62,500 bases of DNA from Sinorhizobium terangae (GCF_009601505.1 NZ_WITC01000139.1:1-62500), one strand, 5' to 3'; shown: positions 43,284 through 52,458, counted from the first letter of the stretch. The notes: generated by a model from the letters alone, not told the origin. Translations and numbers: made by a program.

Positions 43284-44096
43284 ATGACATCGAATGACAG
43301 GCAGCCGCCGACGACGGGCGCGGCGGTTGGGGACGCGATGATGGTTGATCTCCCGAGTGTGCGCCGCCTGGAAGCCGTCGGCTTCCGCGCCTGGCCGGCC
43401 GCAAGCGTTCAGTATGACGGCAGCTGGTTGATCCGCCTTACGGCGGGACATGCATCCAAGCGCCTGAACTCGGTCAACCCGCTCGACCCGTCGGATTACC
43501 GTGACATTCACATCCGGCTCGAAAAGGCAGGCAAGCGCTTCTCCGATTACGGCCGTCCGCTCATCGTTCGCCAGACGCCGCTGACGCCGCCGCAGCTGAT
43601 CGCCTACATGGACAACGAAGGCTGGGTCGCATTCGGGCACAGCCTGGTGCTGACGGCGGACCTAGCCGAGCGCGAATTCGGCGATGGCATAGACCACCTC
43701 CCCATCAAGGATGTCGGCCGTTTCGTCGATGCGCGCATCTTGATCGGCAAAGAAGAGCCGCAGACCAAGCCGGCGCTTACAGAAATCATCAATGCCATCA
43801 AGCCGGAATGCGGCCTGTTCCTGTTCGAAGACCTTGAGATCGGCCCGACCGCCGTGTCGCTGGTGGTCCAGGACAACGATCTGGCCGGCATCATGCAGTT
43901 CGCGGTCGCCGAGGGCGTGCGCCGACAGGGGGTCGGTTCGGCGTTGCTCGATGCCTCGCTACGCTGGGCGCGCCTCAAGGGTGCGAAGAAAGCCTGGCTG
44001 CAGGTGGAGGCCGAAAACGAAGCGGCGGTCGAGCTCTACCGCAAGGCCGGCTTCACCGAGGTCTATCGTTACCTTTATCGCGCGCCGAGGGCCTGA
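43284..44096 (+). CDS. GNAT family N-acetyltransferase, 270 aa
   Basis: The acetyl-CoA binding signature is RRQGVGSALLDASLRWA (about 213-229), then LQVEAENEAAVELYRKAGFTEVYRY. The first half is a second, less conserved GNAT-like region (VRRLEAVGFRAWPAASVQYD). The substrate is unknown. ATG 43284 overlaps nothing; a second in-frame ATG at about 43338 (MMVDLPSV) is possible. It overlaps neither neighbour but lies 3 nt before the Nudix gene. Confidence 0.88.
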   Translation: MTSNDRQPPTTGAAVGDAMMVDLPSVRRLEAVGFRAWPAASVQYDGSWLIRLTAGHASKRLNSVNPLDPSDYRDIHIRLEKAGKRFSDYGRPLIVRQTPLTPPQLIAYMDNEGWVAFGHSLVLTADLAEREFGDGIDHLPIKDVGRFVDARILIGKEEPQTKPALTEIINAIKPECGLFLFEDLEIGPTAVSLVVQDNDLAGIMQFAVAEGVRRQGVGSALLDASLRWARLKGAKKAWLQVEAENEAAVELYRKAGFTEVYRYLYRAPRA

Positions 44097-44099
44097 CGC

Positions 44100-44513
44100 A
44101 TGGATGTGCAGGAAAAGAAGATCGTGCTGGTTGCGGCCTGCGCTCTGGTCGATTCCGATGGCCGCATTCTCCTGGCGCAGCGTCCGGGGGGAAAGCCGCT
44201 TGCCGGGCTTTGGGAGTTTCCCGGCGGCAAGGTGGAGCCTGGTGAAACGCCCGAGGCGACGCTGATCCGTGAGCTGGAGGAGGAACTCGGCATCCGCACC
44301 AAGGTCGCATGCCTTGCGCCGCTCACCTTCGCGAGCCACAGCTATGACGATTTCCATCTGCTGATGCCGCTCTATGTATGCCGGCGATACGAGGGCTTTG
44401 CCGAGGGGCGCGAGGGCCAGACGATCAAGTGGGTGCGACCGAAAGCGCTGCGCGACTATCCGATGCCTCCGGCGGATGAACCGCTGATCCCGTTTCTGAT
44501 GGATTTGCTCTGA
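44100..44513 (+). CDS. mutT: MutT-type Nudix hydrolase, 137 aa
   Basis: Hydrolyses 8-oxo-dGTP to prevent mutations. The Nudix box GGKVEPGETPEATLIRELEEELG is intact from Gly43 onward (G-x5-E-x7-REUxEExGU), preceded by AACALVDSDGRILLAQRPGG. Size is right for MutT. The spacing with the GNAT gene is 3 nt, suggesting co-transcription with argJ-GNAT. A related role with other nucleotides cannot be excluded. Confidence 0.9.
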   Translation: MDVQEKKIVLVAACALVDSDGRILLAQRPGGKPLAGLWEFPGGKVEPGETPEATLIRELEEELGIRTKVACLAPLTFASHSYDDFHLLMPLYVCRRYEGFAEGREGQTIKWVRPKALRDYPMPPADEPLIPFLMDLL

Positions 44514-44749
44514 TCCTGAAAAGGCGCACGCGGTTGCGTCTGGCCTGATTGTTTCCCTCCCGGGACGCGAATCTACCGGAAATCTCGAACTTTATTAATC
44601 AAAAGTTTATCACCCTGGCGGCATGATAGGGCCATCAGTTTCGGTGCCTGCCGGCTTAAGGCGTGGCTCCGGTTTCGAGCAGGTGTGGTCAGGTCGAGGC
44701 TTGGGAAGGGTGCTTCGCCCGCCGCTCTTTACGTGTTTGCGAGGCTGGG

Positions 44750-45070
44750 ATGGTGGACGAAGATTTCTGGAGGACAGTTCAGGACAAGGATCTGGCGGCG
44801 AGCCAGGCCCGTCGGACGGGCGTGCTCAATCTGTCGCTGCTGTTCGGAACGGCGGTGATTGCGCTGACGATGATCCTCACGCCGATGCTGTCGTCAAAGG
44901 CGGACAGGCGCATGCTGGCAAATACGCCAATGGGCTACGACAATATTTCGACCGGCTCGATTCCTTCCAACGGTACCAGCAGGCGCTACACGGTGCGCCG
45001 CAGCGTGCTGCAGGAAATGCCGGGCGCCGTCTGCATCATCGACGCGGACGGCAGCAAAAGCGGATGCTGA
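44750..45070 (+). CDS. Single-pass membrane protein, 106 aa
   Basis: ATG 44750 follows GAGGCTGGG. The product has a charged cytosolic front (EDFWRTVQDKDLAASQARRT), one membrane helix (VLNLSLLFGTAVIALTMILT, about 25-46), and a Ser/Arg-rich periplasmic tail (IPSNGTSRRYTVRRSVLQ). It lies just before the Flp pilin gene. A function is not evident, although similar proteins occur beside pilins in rhizobia by my recollection of gene order. Confidence 0.65.
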   Translation: MVDEDFWRTVQDKDLAASQARRTGVLNLSLLFGTAVIALTMILTPMLSSKADRRMLANTPMGYDNISTGSIPSNGTSRRYTVRRSVLQEMPGAVCIIDADGSKSGC

Positions 45071-45160
45071 GTTGCAGCGAGCTTTGTGCGTGTGAGAAGA
45101 CGCATGGCGCTGCAGGCCGGCATTTCCCGCTCCGGAACGGGCAAAACGGGGGAAGGGTGC

Positions 45161-45334
45161 ATGGCCAAGTTCGCAAGCTTCATTCGTAGCAGAGACGGCG
45201 CCACAGCCATCGAATACGGCCTCGTCGCCGCGCTTATTTCCGTCGGTCTGCTGATCGGGCTGGAGAGTCTCTCCGATTCGCTGCTCGGCCTCTTCAATCA
45301 CGTGTCGGACACGGTGGAGTCGGCCTGGGGGTGA
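45161..45334 (+). CDS. Flp/Fap-type pilin, 57 aa
   Basis: A type IVb (Flp) prepilin: short leader MAKFASFIRSRDG, cleavage after Gly, then ATAIEYGLVAALISVGLLIG, the hallmark of Flp pilins. It is preceded by GGGGGAAGGG. No other tad genes are near, so it is a solitary pilin, possibly assembled by a Tad system elsewhere in the genome. Confidence 0.9.
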   Translation: MAKFASFIRSRDGATAIEYGLVAALISVGLLIGLESLSDSLLGLFNHVSDTVESAWG

Positions 45335-45370
45335 GTAGGCGCCGAAGGCGCCGAAAGGCCACGTCCCGGG

Positions 45371-45424
45371 ATTCAAAGTGCTACAGTGTGCTTTGCGCCT
45401 GATAGGACGCGCGGCGCTGTAGTG
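45371..45424 (-). repeat. Partial copy of a two-palindrome intergenic repeat (RIME-like)
   Basis: Read on the minus strand it gives CTACAGCGCCGCGCGTCC, then TATCAGGCGC, AAAGCACACTGTAGC, ACTTTGAAT, matching the first half of the repeat at 56111-56213. The second palindrome is missing; this is a truncated copy between the pilin and the methyltransferase gene. Confidence 0.65.
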
Positions 45425-45428
45425 TCGT

Positions 45429-46316
45429 CTATTTTTCTTTCAACGGATGTTCGTTGACTCCGAGCGCTTCGGAAAGCCTTTGCTTCGCGGAACCGGGTCG
45501 TAACGGCTTTTGCTGGCTCTCGTGCGGTGCCCAACCGGAAACATAGATGACCGAGAACGTCGCGCGGATGCGGCCATCGGGGTCGGAGAAGCGTTCCGCA
45601 TAGATCTCGGCTGCCCTCAGGAAGAACCGCCTGGAAACCGGCACGCGACTGCGGGCCGTCAGCGGGTTGGCCATGCCCATGGCCCTCAGGTCCTTCAGCA
45701 ATCCGAAAAGCGAATCGTAGCGGACCGTGTAGGTTTCGGCGTCCGCGACCGGCAGGGCAAAGCCTGCCCGCTGCAGGAGCGCACCCATTTCGCGGACGTC
45801 GGCAAAGGGAATGACCCTTGGGCTCGCCCCGCCGGTCAGTTCGGCCTCGGCGGTGAGAAGCGACTCGCGAAGCTCCTGCAACGTGCCGTTGCCCGGGATC
45901 GCCGCGAGGAACAGGCCATCCGGCTTCAACACGCGACGAGCCTGGATGAAGACGCCCGGCGTATCGTTTGTGAGATGCAGCGAAAGCGGTGACACGAGAA
46001 GGTTGAGCGATTCCGGTGCCGCGGGAATCTGCTCGAGTGGGGCGACCGTGACAGGTCGGTCGCCGGAGCCGAAGCCTTCCTCCGTTTCCACCCGCTCGAT
46101 GATTCCGACCTTGCCCGTCGCTGCAAGACAGCGGGCCGTGGGGCCGGTGTAACCATGCAATTCCATTGCCCGGTCGAAATGCCGTTCAACGACGCTGACG
46201 CGCTCGGCGAGCTCTTGCGCCACGATATCGAGCAGGAAGGTTGCCTTCTGGTCGCCGTTGATGAGGGCCCTGTGGCGGTGCGCCTCGACGAGGCTCTGGT
46301 CAAAGATGATTTCCAC
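45429..46316 (-). CDS. SAM methyltransferase, BioC/NDUFAF5-like, 295 aa
   Basis: A class I methyltransferase whose closest layout is the BioC/NDUFAF5 type (VEIIFDQSLVEAHRHRALI, then LNLLVSPLSLHLTNDTPGVF and FLAAIPGNGTLQELRESLL). GTG 46316 has GGAGAG seven nt upstream. The usual glycine-rich motif I is not obvious (ARCLAATGKVGIIERVE), so activity may be altered. It is divergent from comF. In alphaproteobacteria similar genes sit next to comF and grxC; a role in respiratory-complex or biotin chemistry is unproved. Confidence 0.75.
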   Translation of the reverse strand: MEIIFDQSLVEAHRHRALINGDQKATFLLDIVAQELAERVSVVERHFDRAMELHGYTGPTARCLAATGKVGIIERVETEEGFGSGDRPVTVAPLEQIPAAPESLNLLVSPLSLHLTNDTPGVFIQARRVLKPDGLFLAAIPGNGTLQELRESLLTAEAELTGGASPRVIPFADVREMGALLQRAGFALPVADAETYTVRYDSLFGLLKDLRAMGMANPLTARSRVPVSRRFFLRAAEIYAERFSDPDGRIRATFSVIYVSGWAPHESQQKPLRPGSAKQRLSEALGVNEHPLKEK

Positions 46317-46374
46317 GATACTCTCTCCGAAATCACGGATGCAAAGAAACCCTGAAGTGGACAAAGTCAACCAT

Positions 46375-47151
46375 ATGGAGCCGGAAGGATGGCGAAATCG
46401 GGCCTTGCGATGGACGGCGCTGTTGCGCCGCCTCGGGAGCGAAGCCGTCGGCATCGTCTTTCCACCGGTCTGCTGCGGCTGCGGTCGGCTGACGGGCGAT
46501 CATCATGCCGTATGCCCGGCCTGCTGGTCCGGTCTGCGGCTGATCGAGCGACCCTATTGCGAGATCCTCGGGCTCCCCTTTGCCTTTGATCCCGGACCGG
46601 GTTCCCTCTCCCCCGAAGCCATCGCCGATCCGCCCGTCTTCGACCGGCTCCGCTCGGTCGCGATCCACGACGGTGTCGTGCGCGATCTCGTCCACGGCTT
46701 GAAATACCGCGACCGCACCGATCTGGCGCCGATGATGGGCGAATGGATGATCCGTGCGAGCGACGGCGCGGTCGCGGCTGCCGACATGATCGTACCGGTT
46801 CCGCTCCATGCATTCCGCCTCTGGCGGCGAAAGTTCAACCAGGCCGCCGAACTCGCCCGTGTGATCGCGGGTCACGCGGGAAAACCCTATCGACCGGACG
46901 TGCTCCGCCGCATCAAGCGCACCAGCCGGCAGGTCGGTCTCGGCGCCCGGGCGCGTGAGGAAAATGTTCGCGGCGCTTTCGTCGTCCCTGAAAGCGGCAG
47001 GCCGGGTCTCAGCGGGAAAAGAATTATACTCGTCGACGATGTATATACGACCGGTGCAACCGTCTCGGCCGCCACCCGTGCGCTGAAGCGGGCGGGGGCT
47101 GGAGATGTCACGGTCTTGACCTTTGCAAGAGCCATGTCCGGTCCTATATGA
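46375..47151 (+). CDS. comF: ComF family phosphoribosyltransferase-like protein, 258 aa
   Basis: An N-terminal zinc-ribbon (VCCGCGRLTGDH ... CPACW) and a C-terminal PRTase-like part with the PRPP loop IILVDDVYTTGATVSA. Homologues act in natural competence or DNA uptake in other bacteria; in rhizobia the role is unknown. ATG 46375 (MEPEGWRNRALRW) is chosen; an in-frame ATG at 46339 is possible. It is followed by grxC at 46 nt. Confidence 0.85.
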   Translation: MEPEGWRNRALRWTALLRRLGSEAVGIVFPPVCCGCGRLTGDHHAVCPACWSGLRLIERPYCEILGLPFAFDPGPGSLSPEAIADPPVFDRLRSVAIHDGVVRDLVHGLKYRDRTDLAPMMGEWMIRASDGAVAAADMIVPVPLHAFRLWRRKFNQAAELARVIAGHAGKPYRPDVLRRIKRTSRQVGLGARAREENVRGAFVVPESGRPGLSGKRIILVDDVYTTGATVSAATRALKRAGAGDVTVLTFARAMSGPI

Positions 47152-47197
47152 CAATCAGATATCCGGCGTCGTGCTGGTGAAGGAACGGTTCAACAAT

Positions 47198-47455
47198 ATG
47201 GCTTCGGTCGTCATTTATACGCGTCAGTTCTGCGGGTATTGCTCGGCAGCGAAGAAACTTCTCGAAACCAAAGGCGTCACCTTCGTCGAGCATGACGCGA
47301 CCCATGATCCGGGCCTGCGCCAGACGATGATCGAAAAGTCCAACGGCGGCACGACTTTCCCGCAGATCTTCATCAACGGCCTACACGTCGGTGGTTGTGA
47401 CGACCTGCATGCGCTCGACCGGGCTGGCAAGCTCGATGAGATGCTCGTAGCCTAG
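47198..47455 (+). CDS. grxC: Glutaredoxin 3, 85 aa
   Basis: A small dithiol glutaredoxin: active site CGYC (residues 12-15, in RQFCGYCSAAKKLL), TFPQIFINGLHVGGCDDL (cis-Pro and GSH-binding GG-D). It reduces protein disulphides with glutathione. ATG 47198 follows GAAGGAACGG. It precedes a nitrilase of the deaminated-glutathione amidase type, so the two may share glutathione chemistry. Confidence 0.95.
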   Translation: MASVVIYTRQFCGYCSAAKKLLETKGVTFVEHDATHDPGLRQTMIEKSNGGTTFPQIFINGLHVGGCDDLHALDRAGKLDEMLVA

Positions 47456-47523
47456 AGGTTTGACGCGCGGCCATCGCGCACGACCCCTTGGCGTGCGTGA
47501 AGGTGGCTACGGAGAGAAGAAAG

Positions 47524-48381
47524 ATGAGTTTCAAAGCTGCTGCCGTCCAGATGTGCTCCGGCGTCGATCCCGCAAGAAACGTGGAGACGATGGCGAAGCT
47601 TGTGCGCGAGGCGGCCGCTCAAGGCGCGACCTATATCCAGACCCCGGAAATGACCGGCGCCATCCAGCGCGATCGGACAGGGCTTCGTTCCGTGCTGAAG
47701 GACGAGGCGAACGACATCGTCGTGCGCGCGGCCTCAGCCCTTGCCGGTGAGCTCGGCGTCTATCTTCATATCGGCTCGACGCCGATCGCCCTTTCCGACG
47801 GCAAGATCGCCAATCGCGGCTTCCTCTTCGGGCCGGACGGGGGCAGGATCTGCGACTACGACAAGATCCACATGTTCGACGTGGATCTGGAGAATGGCGA
47901 AAGCTGGCGAGAGAGTGCGGCGTATCGACCCGGCACCACGGCCCGTGTCGCCGATCTTGCGTTCGGCAAACTGGGCTTTTCCATCTGTTACGACGTTCGC
48001 TTCCCTGAGCTTTTCCGTCAGCAGGCCGTTGCCGGCGCCGAGATCATGTCCGTGCCGGCGGCCTTCACCAAGCAGACCGGCGAGGCGCATTGGGAGATCC
48101 TGCTGCGTGCCCGCGCCATCGAGAACGGCGTTTTCGTCATCGCCGCCGCGCAGGCTGGAAAGCACGAGGATGGTCGTGAAACTTTCGGTCATTCGATGAT
48201 TGTCGACCCGTGGGGTCGCGTGCTCGCCGAGGCAGGCCCGACCGGAGAGGGGATCATCATAGCCGATATCGACACCGCCGCGGTGCATGGCGCGCGCGCC
48301 AAAATACCCAATCTCAAGAATGCCCGCAGTTTCGTGCTGGACGAGGTGACGCCGAACGGGAAAGGGGGCGTTGCAGCGTGA
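47524..48381 (+). CDS. Carbon-nitrogen hydrolase (Nit1-like, deaminated glutathione amidase type), 285 aa
   Basis: Nitrilase superfamily: the Glu-Lys-Cys triad is visible in TPEMTG (about Glu43), YDKIHMFDV (Lys) and GFSICYDVRFPELFR (Cys at about 153). The length and motifs match Nit1/YbeM-like amidases that repair deaminated glutathione. ATG 47524 gives MSFKAAAVQMCSG. The stop overlaps the DUF1178 start (GTGA), so they are coupled. Confidence 0.88.
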   Translation: MSFKAAAVQMCSGVDPARNVETMAKLVREAAAQGATYIQTPEMTGAIQRDRTGLRSVLKDEANDIVVRAASALAGELGVYLHIGSTPIALSDGKIANRGFLFGPDGGRICDYDKIHMFDVDLENGESWRESAAYRPGTTARVADLAFGKLGFSICYDVRFPELFRQQAVAGAEIMSVPAAFTKQTGEAHWEILLRARAIENGVFVIAAAQAGKHEDGRETFGHSMIVDPWGRVLAEAGPTGEGIIIADIDTAAVHGARAKIPNLKNARSFVLDEVTPNGKGGVAA

Positions 48382-48806
48382 TCCGTTACAACCTTTCGTG
48401 TGATAATGGCCATGATTTCGAAGGCTGGTTCGCGTCGAGCGACGACTTCGATTCGCAGGTCGAGCGGCGTCTGGTCGCATGTCCCGCTTGCGGCTCTCAC
48501 TCCGTCAGCAAGCAGCTGATGGCGCCGTCGGTGTCGACAGCACGCAAGAAGGAGGCGACGCGCGCGCTGGTGATGGATCGCGCCCAGAAAGAAACGATCG
48601 CCAAGATCCGCGACCTGGTCAATTCGATCCGCGAGAATGCCGAGGATGTCGGCGAACGTTTCCCGGAAGAGGCGCGCAAGATCCACTATGGCGAGGCCGA
48701 GCAGCGCGGGCTGATCGGCAAGGCTAGCGCGGAAGAGGCGATGGCGCTTCTGGAAGAAGGTATCGAGATCGCACCTCTACCGGTGCTGCCGGATGATGCG
48801 AACTGA
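48378..48806 (+). CDS. DUF1178 family zinc-ribbon protein, 142 aa
   Basis: GTG 48378 overlaps the upstream stop. IRYNLSCDNGHDFEGWFAS and CPACGSHSVSKQLMAPS form a small zinc ribbon, then a helical middle (RENAEDVGERFPEEARKIHYGEAEQRGLIGKAS). DUF1178 is common in alphaproteobacteria and usually follows this nitrilase. Function is unknown. Convergent with ubiG. Confidence 0.9.
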   Translation: MIRYNLSCDNGHDFEGWFASSDDFDSQVERRLVACPACGSHSVSKQLMAPSVSTARKKEATRALVMDRAQKETIAKIRDLVNSIRENAEDVGERFPEEARKIHYGEAEQRGLIGKASAEEAMALLEEGIEIAPLPVLPDDAN

Positions 48807-48831
48807 AGTCGGTCTCAGCGGTGCCGGTAAG

Positions 48832-49578
48832 TCAGAGCGGACGCCTGGCGACGATCATGTAGTTGACGTCCATATCCTTAGACAAGTTCCATTGATTGGC
48901 GAGCGGATTGAAGAACACGCCGGTTCGGTCGGTGATTTCCATGCCGCTTGCCTCGAGCGGCCTTTCCAGCTCTTCCGGACGAACCAGCTTCTCGTACTGG
49001 TGGGTGCCGCGCGGGAGCCAGCGCAACAGGTTTTCCGCGGCGAAAATCGCCAGCGCGGCGGCTTTCACGGTACGGTTGATGGTGGCTATGAACATCAGCC
49101 CACCCGGCCGCACCATGTGGGCGCAGGTGGTGATGAAGAAATCGACGTCTGCGACATGTTCCACCACCTCCATGTTGAGGACGACGTCGAAGCTTTCGCC
49201 GGCCTCGGCGAGCGCCTCCGCGGTGACTGCGCGGTAGTCGACGGAAACGCCGCTTCCGGCCGCGTGGGTCCTGGCGATGCCGATATTCTTTTCCGATGCG
49301 TCGGCGCCGAGGACATTCGCACCCATGCGCGCCATCGGCTCGGAGAGCAGGCCGCCGCCGCAGCCGATGTCGAGCAGCCGCAGGCCCTTGAGCGGCTGCG
49401 GACCCTTGGGATCGCGGCCGAAATGCTCTGACACCTTGTCGCGGATATAGGCAAGGCGCACCGGATTGAACTTGTGCAGCGGACGGAACTTGCCGGTCGG
49501 ATCCCACCATTCGGCCGCCATCGCGGAAAACCGATCCACCTCGCTCTGATCGATCGTGGTGCGTGCCGTCTCGCTCAT
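48832..49578 (-). CDS. ubiG: Ubiquinone biosynthesis O-methyltransferase (UbiG), 248 aa
   Basis: Performs both O-methylations of ubiquinone synthesis. Motif I LDIGCGGGLLSEPMARMGA, DVVLNMEVVEHV and the conserved end FNPLANQWNLSKDMDVNYM are visible. ATG 49578 is preceded by AAGGAGGCTCTG; the longer frame back to 49746 would run into the divergent methyltransferase promoter and is rejected. Confidence 0.96.
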   Translation of the reverse strand: MSETARTTIDQSEVDRFSAMAAEWWDPTGKFRPLHKFNPVRLAYIRDKVSEHFGRDPKGPQPLKGLRLLDIGCGGGLLSEPMARMGANVLGADASEKNIGIARTHAAGSGVSVDYRAVTAEALAEAGESFDVVLNMEVVEHVADVDFFITTCAHMVRPGGLMFIATINRTVKAAALAIFAAENLLRWLPRGTHQYEKLVRPEELERPLEASGMEITDRTGVFFNPLANQWNLSKDMDVNYMIVARRPL

Positions 49579-49744
49579 CAGAGCCTCCTTGCATTTCGCC
49601 TCGGCGGATAAGGTTCGACCCGCTCGAAATTTCGCCATTCTGATCGTGAAGTCGGACGATCGAAGGGCGATGTCAAGGGGCGAGTCAACCGCCAGTGGCC
49701 GTACAGTGCTAAGGCGGAAGTGATGGCGGGACGAGGAGGTGGCC

Positions 49745-50290
49745 ATGCCGAATGACAGGATAGGCTGGGCGGTCGACGTTCTGGCGCCGCGCGCGTCCGA
49801 GCGGATCCTCGAAATCGGTTGCGGCCACGGGGTCGCGGTGACGATGGTTTGCGACAGGCTGACCGATGGCCATATCGTCGCCGTCGACCGCTCGGCGACG
49901 ATGATCGCGGCGGCAAAGCGGCGAAATGCGGTTCATCTCGCCGCCGGCCGCGTGCAGTTTCATGCGGCCGAGCTTGCCTCTGCGGATTTCGGCGAGGCGC
50001 GTTTCGATAAAGCCTTCGCCCTGCGCGTCGGCGTTTTCGCGCGCAACGGCCCCGTGCGCGAGCTTGAGGTTCTGGCGCGGCACCTTTCTCCGGCGGGGCG
50101 GCTCTTTCTTTTCCACGACGAGCCATCCCGCAGCGCCGCCGATGTTGCTCGGCGACTTGAGGCGGGCATAAGGCGTAATGCCTGGACGGTGGCAGCAGTG
50201 CTAACGCGCAGGTTTGACGGTTGCGACGTCGCCTGCGTCATCGCTGTTCCACCGAAGCGGGTTGCCGTTGCCGACGAACCGAAGCGGTGA
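49745..50290 (+). CDS. Class I SAM methyltransferase, 181 aa
   Basis: Motif I is ILEIGCGHGVAVTMVCDRL and motif II VAVDRSATMIAAAKRRNA (post-I acidic Asp). No catalytic motif allows a substrate call. ATG 49745 has GAGGAGGTGG upstream. It is divergent from ubiG; the intergenic space is 166 nt. It converges on the ABC-F gene. Confidence 0.85.
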   Translation: MPNDRIGWAVDVLAPRASERILEIGCGHGVAVTMVCDRLTDGHIVAVDRSATMIAAAKRRNAVHLAAGRVQFHAAELASADFGEARFDKAFALRVGVFARNGPVRELEVLARHLSPAGRLFLFHDEPSRSAADVARRLEAGIRRNAWTVAAVLTRRFDGCDVACVIAVPPKRVAVADEPKR

Positions 50291-50304
50291 GGTAAGTTGT
50301 GTTC

Positions 50305-50333
50305 GCAGCACCCCGCCAGCGGCGGAGTGCTGC
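50305..50333. terminator. Hairpin between convergent genes
   Basis: GCAGCAC (50305-50311) and GTGCTGC (50327-50333) with an inner CCGCC-AGC-GGCGG form a 12-bp stem with one mismatch between the methyltransferase and ABC-F genes. There is no T-tract; it may serve both convergent transcripts. Confidence 0.45.
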
Positions 50334-50348
50334 ATCGGTGGCGCTGCT

Positions 50349-51878
50349 TTACGTCGGACTCGCTGCCGCGGAGGCAAAGAAATCCTCCGGCCCCTCGATC
50401 TCGACGAGCCGCCGGTTTTCGATCTGCCAGAAGCGATTGCCGACGGCGCGCACGAAGCTGCGATCGTGGGAGACGAGTAGGCAGGTCGCCTCGTTGGCCA
50501 TCAATTCCGATTCCAGCGCCTCCTGTCCATCGATGTCCAGATGGTTGGTCGGTTCGTCGAGCAGGTAGAAATTCGGATTGGTGAGCCTCAGGATAAGCAT
50601 CGCAAGCCTCGACTTCTGCCCGCCCGAAAGAGCGCCGATCGGGCGCGTCTGGAGGTCGATGCCAAGGCCGGCGCCCGCAAGCAGGGCGCGTGCCCTTTGA
50701 TCGCCGATCTCGAATCGCCGGCCGAGGGCTGCAAGCGGCGTGTCCTCATCCGGCAGGCCAGCAAGGGCCTGATCACTGTAGCCGAGCACGACAGACGGCG
50801 TTGACTTGATGCTTTCCGAGGCGTGGCCCGATCCGGATACCGCCGTTCTGATCAGGTCGACGAAACGGGATTTTCCGGCCCCGTTGCGCCCGAGCAGCAC
50901 AATGCGGTCGCCCTGGCAGATCCAGAGCTTGCCTGTCTTGAAGAGCAGACGTCCGCCAGGCGCCTCCACGGACACACTGTCAAGCGTCAGCAGGGTCTTT
51001 GCGTGCGTGCCGCGGTTGGCAAGCCGGATCGCCCCGGATGATCGTTCTTGAAAGCCCGGCCGCGCCGCGTCTTCCAGACGCTCCGCCCGCTGGCGCAACT
51101 GCTTCGTCTTGACGGTCAGGAGATCGCTACCGGAGTTGATGCCGATATTGTTGAGCTTGGCCGCCTGCCGGCGCAACTGCTGGGCCGTCTTCATCTCCTT
51201 CTGATAACGCCGCTCATCCGAGGCATCGATCTCGTCTAGCGCGCTGCGGGCGCGCGAATAGGGAAGCGAAAACACCTGAGACTGCTCAGGACGCAGAAAC
51301 AGCGTGCGGTTGGTTGTTGCATCGAGAAAGGCGCGGTCATGGCTGGAGATCAGCACGGGAACGTCGCGGGGGAGGCTGTTGAGCCAGGTTTCCAGCCGCA
51401 TGATCTTGGCGAGGTCGAGGTGGTTCGTCGGTTCGTCGAGCAGCAGCGCGTCCGGATCGGTGACCGAGACGCGAGCGAGAAGCGCAAGCCTCTGCCAGCC
51501 GCCGCTGAGCTCAGCGATCGGCCGCTCGCGAAGCTCCGTGGGAACGTCGATCGAATCCAGCGTGACGTCGACTCGCCAGCTTTCTGTTTCCGCCTGTTCC
51601 TCCGGCAACGCCTCGAGCACCGCTTCGTAGAATGACTTGCCCAAGATGGCGGACGGCACCGCTTGCTCGACGTGGCCGACAGTGAGGCCACGCGAGCGCG
51701 TGATTTCGCCGGCGGTCGGATCAAGCCCGCCTGCGATGCATTTCAAAAGCGTGGACTTTCCCCGGCCGTTGGCGGCGACGATGCCGATGCGGTCGCCGGC
51801 TGCGACCGAAAGGTTGAGGTTCGAGAAGAGCGGCGCACCCAAGGTGACGCCGAGGTTCTTTACATTGATCAAGGCCAT
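50349..51878 (-). CDS. ABC-F family ATPase, 509 aa
   Basis: Two ABC ATPase domains without membrane segments. Walker A 1 is AANGRGKST (about 35-43), signature SGGWQRLALLARVSV, Walker B ALLLDEPTNHLD; the second Walker A is GRNGAGKSRF with SGGQKSRLAMLIL and YLLDEPTNHLD. The linker helix (KEMKTAQQLRRQAAKLNNIG) is the usual ABC-F coiled coil. Such proteins act on ribosomes (translation quality or antibiotic protection). Confidence 0.92.
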   Translation of the reverse strand: MALINVKNLGVTLGAPLFSNLNLSVAAGDRIGIVAANGRGKSTLLKCIAGGLDPTAGEITRSRGLTVGHVEQAVPSAILGKSFYEAVLEALPEEQAETESWRVDVTLDSIDVPTELRERPIAELSGGWQRLALLARVSVTDPDALLLDEPTNHLDLAKIMRLETWLNSLPRDVPVLISSHDRAFLDATTNRTLFLRPEQSQVFSLPYSRARSALDEIDASDERRYQKEMKTAQQLRRQAAKLNNIGINSGSDLLTVKTKQLRQRAERLEDAARPGFQERSSGAIRLANRGTHAKTLLTLDSVSVEAPGGRLLFKTGKLWICQGDRIVLLGRNGAGKSRFVDLIRTAVSGSGHASESIKSTPSVVLGYSDQALAGLPDEDTPLAALGRRFEIGDQRARALLAGAGLGIDLQTRPIGALSGGQKSRLAMLILRLTNPNFYLLDEPTNHLDIDGQEALESELMANEATCLLVSHDRSFVRAVGNRFWQIENRRLVEIEGPEDFFASAAASPT

Positions 51879-52458
51879 TGTCGTTCTCTGGACTGCCCGA
51901 GCTGTGCTCCCGCTTCCGATAATTGATTGGTTGCGGGGTGGCCGGATGCGAACGCCAGCGCGTTGCTCGGGCCATTCGACCCGGTTTGGTGACGATGAGC
52001 GGCGCCAAAAAACCCTTTGGTTCGGCTCCGCACGACGACTGGGCAGACCAGGAAACGATGAGAATGAGGTTCAGTCTCTGGTCAGCCCTGCAAACGCATT
52101 TGCAGGGCGGAGACGGGGCCACGCTGGCGGTGGTGCCGGAAGTATGTGATCACGCGCAGCCCTCCCTTCATCACTTGAGTTGCGGTGCCTTGATAGCATC
52201 GCGCACAAAGTCTTGCAACCATGGCGAGACGAGGGATCGGCAGGACGGTTCCAACACGGATTGTAACAACGCCATTCCGTCGCCTTGCCATTGCACGTCG
52301 CCCGTTGATCCGCTAAGAGACGCCGCGACTTTCCACTCCCCGTAGCGGTGACTGGCCGATGTCCGAGAAGTCCCAAGCTTTTTTGATCGACAGGCGCCGG
52401 CGGGGACGCTTTCCCTGTCGCGCGCTCGCGCGCAAACATCGGTACCGGTAGAGGCGAA
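51879..52458. other. Intergenic stretch before lysC with one perfect hairpin
   Basis: No gene is supported in these 580 nt; frames here lack family features. A perfect 10-bp stem GCCCTGCAAA / TTTGCAGGGC (52085-52108, loop CGCA) is the only obvious element. It has no T-tract and its function is unknown. The lysC promoter should lie in the right part. Confidence 0.5.

Noticed and set aside
41244..43640. 798-codon frame antisense to argJ and the parvulin gene
   Set aside because: Shadow frame crossing two certain genes.
45338..45352. GGCGCC-GAA-GGCGCC hairpin after the pilin gene
   Set aside because: Only a 6-bp stem with a 3-nt loop and no T-tract; too weak to call a terminator.
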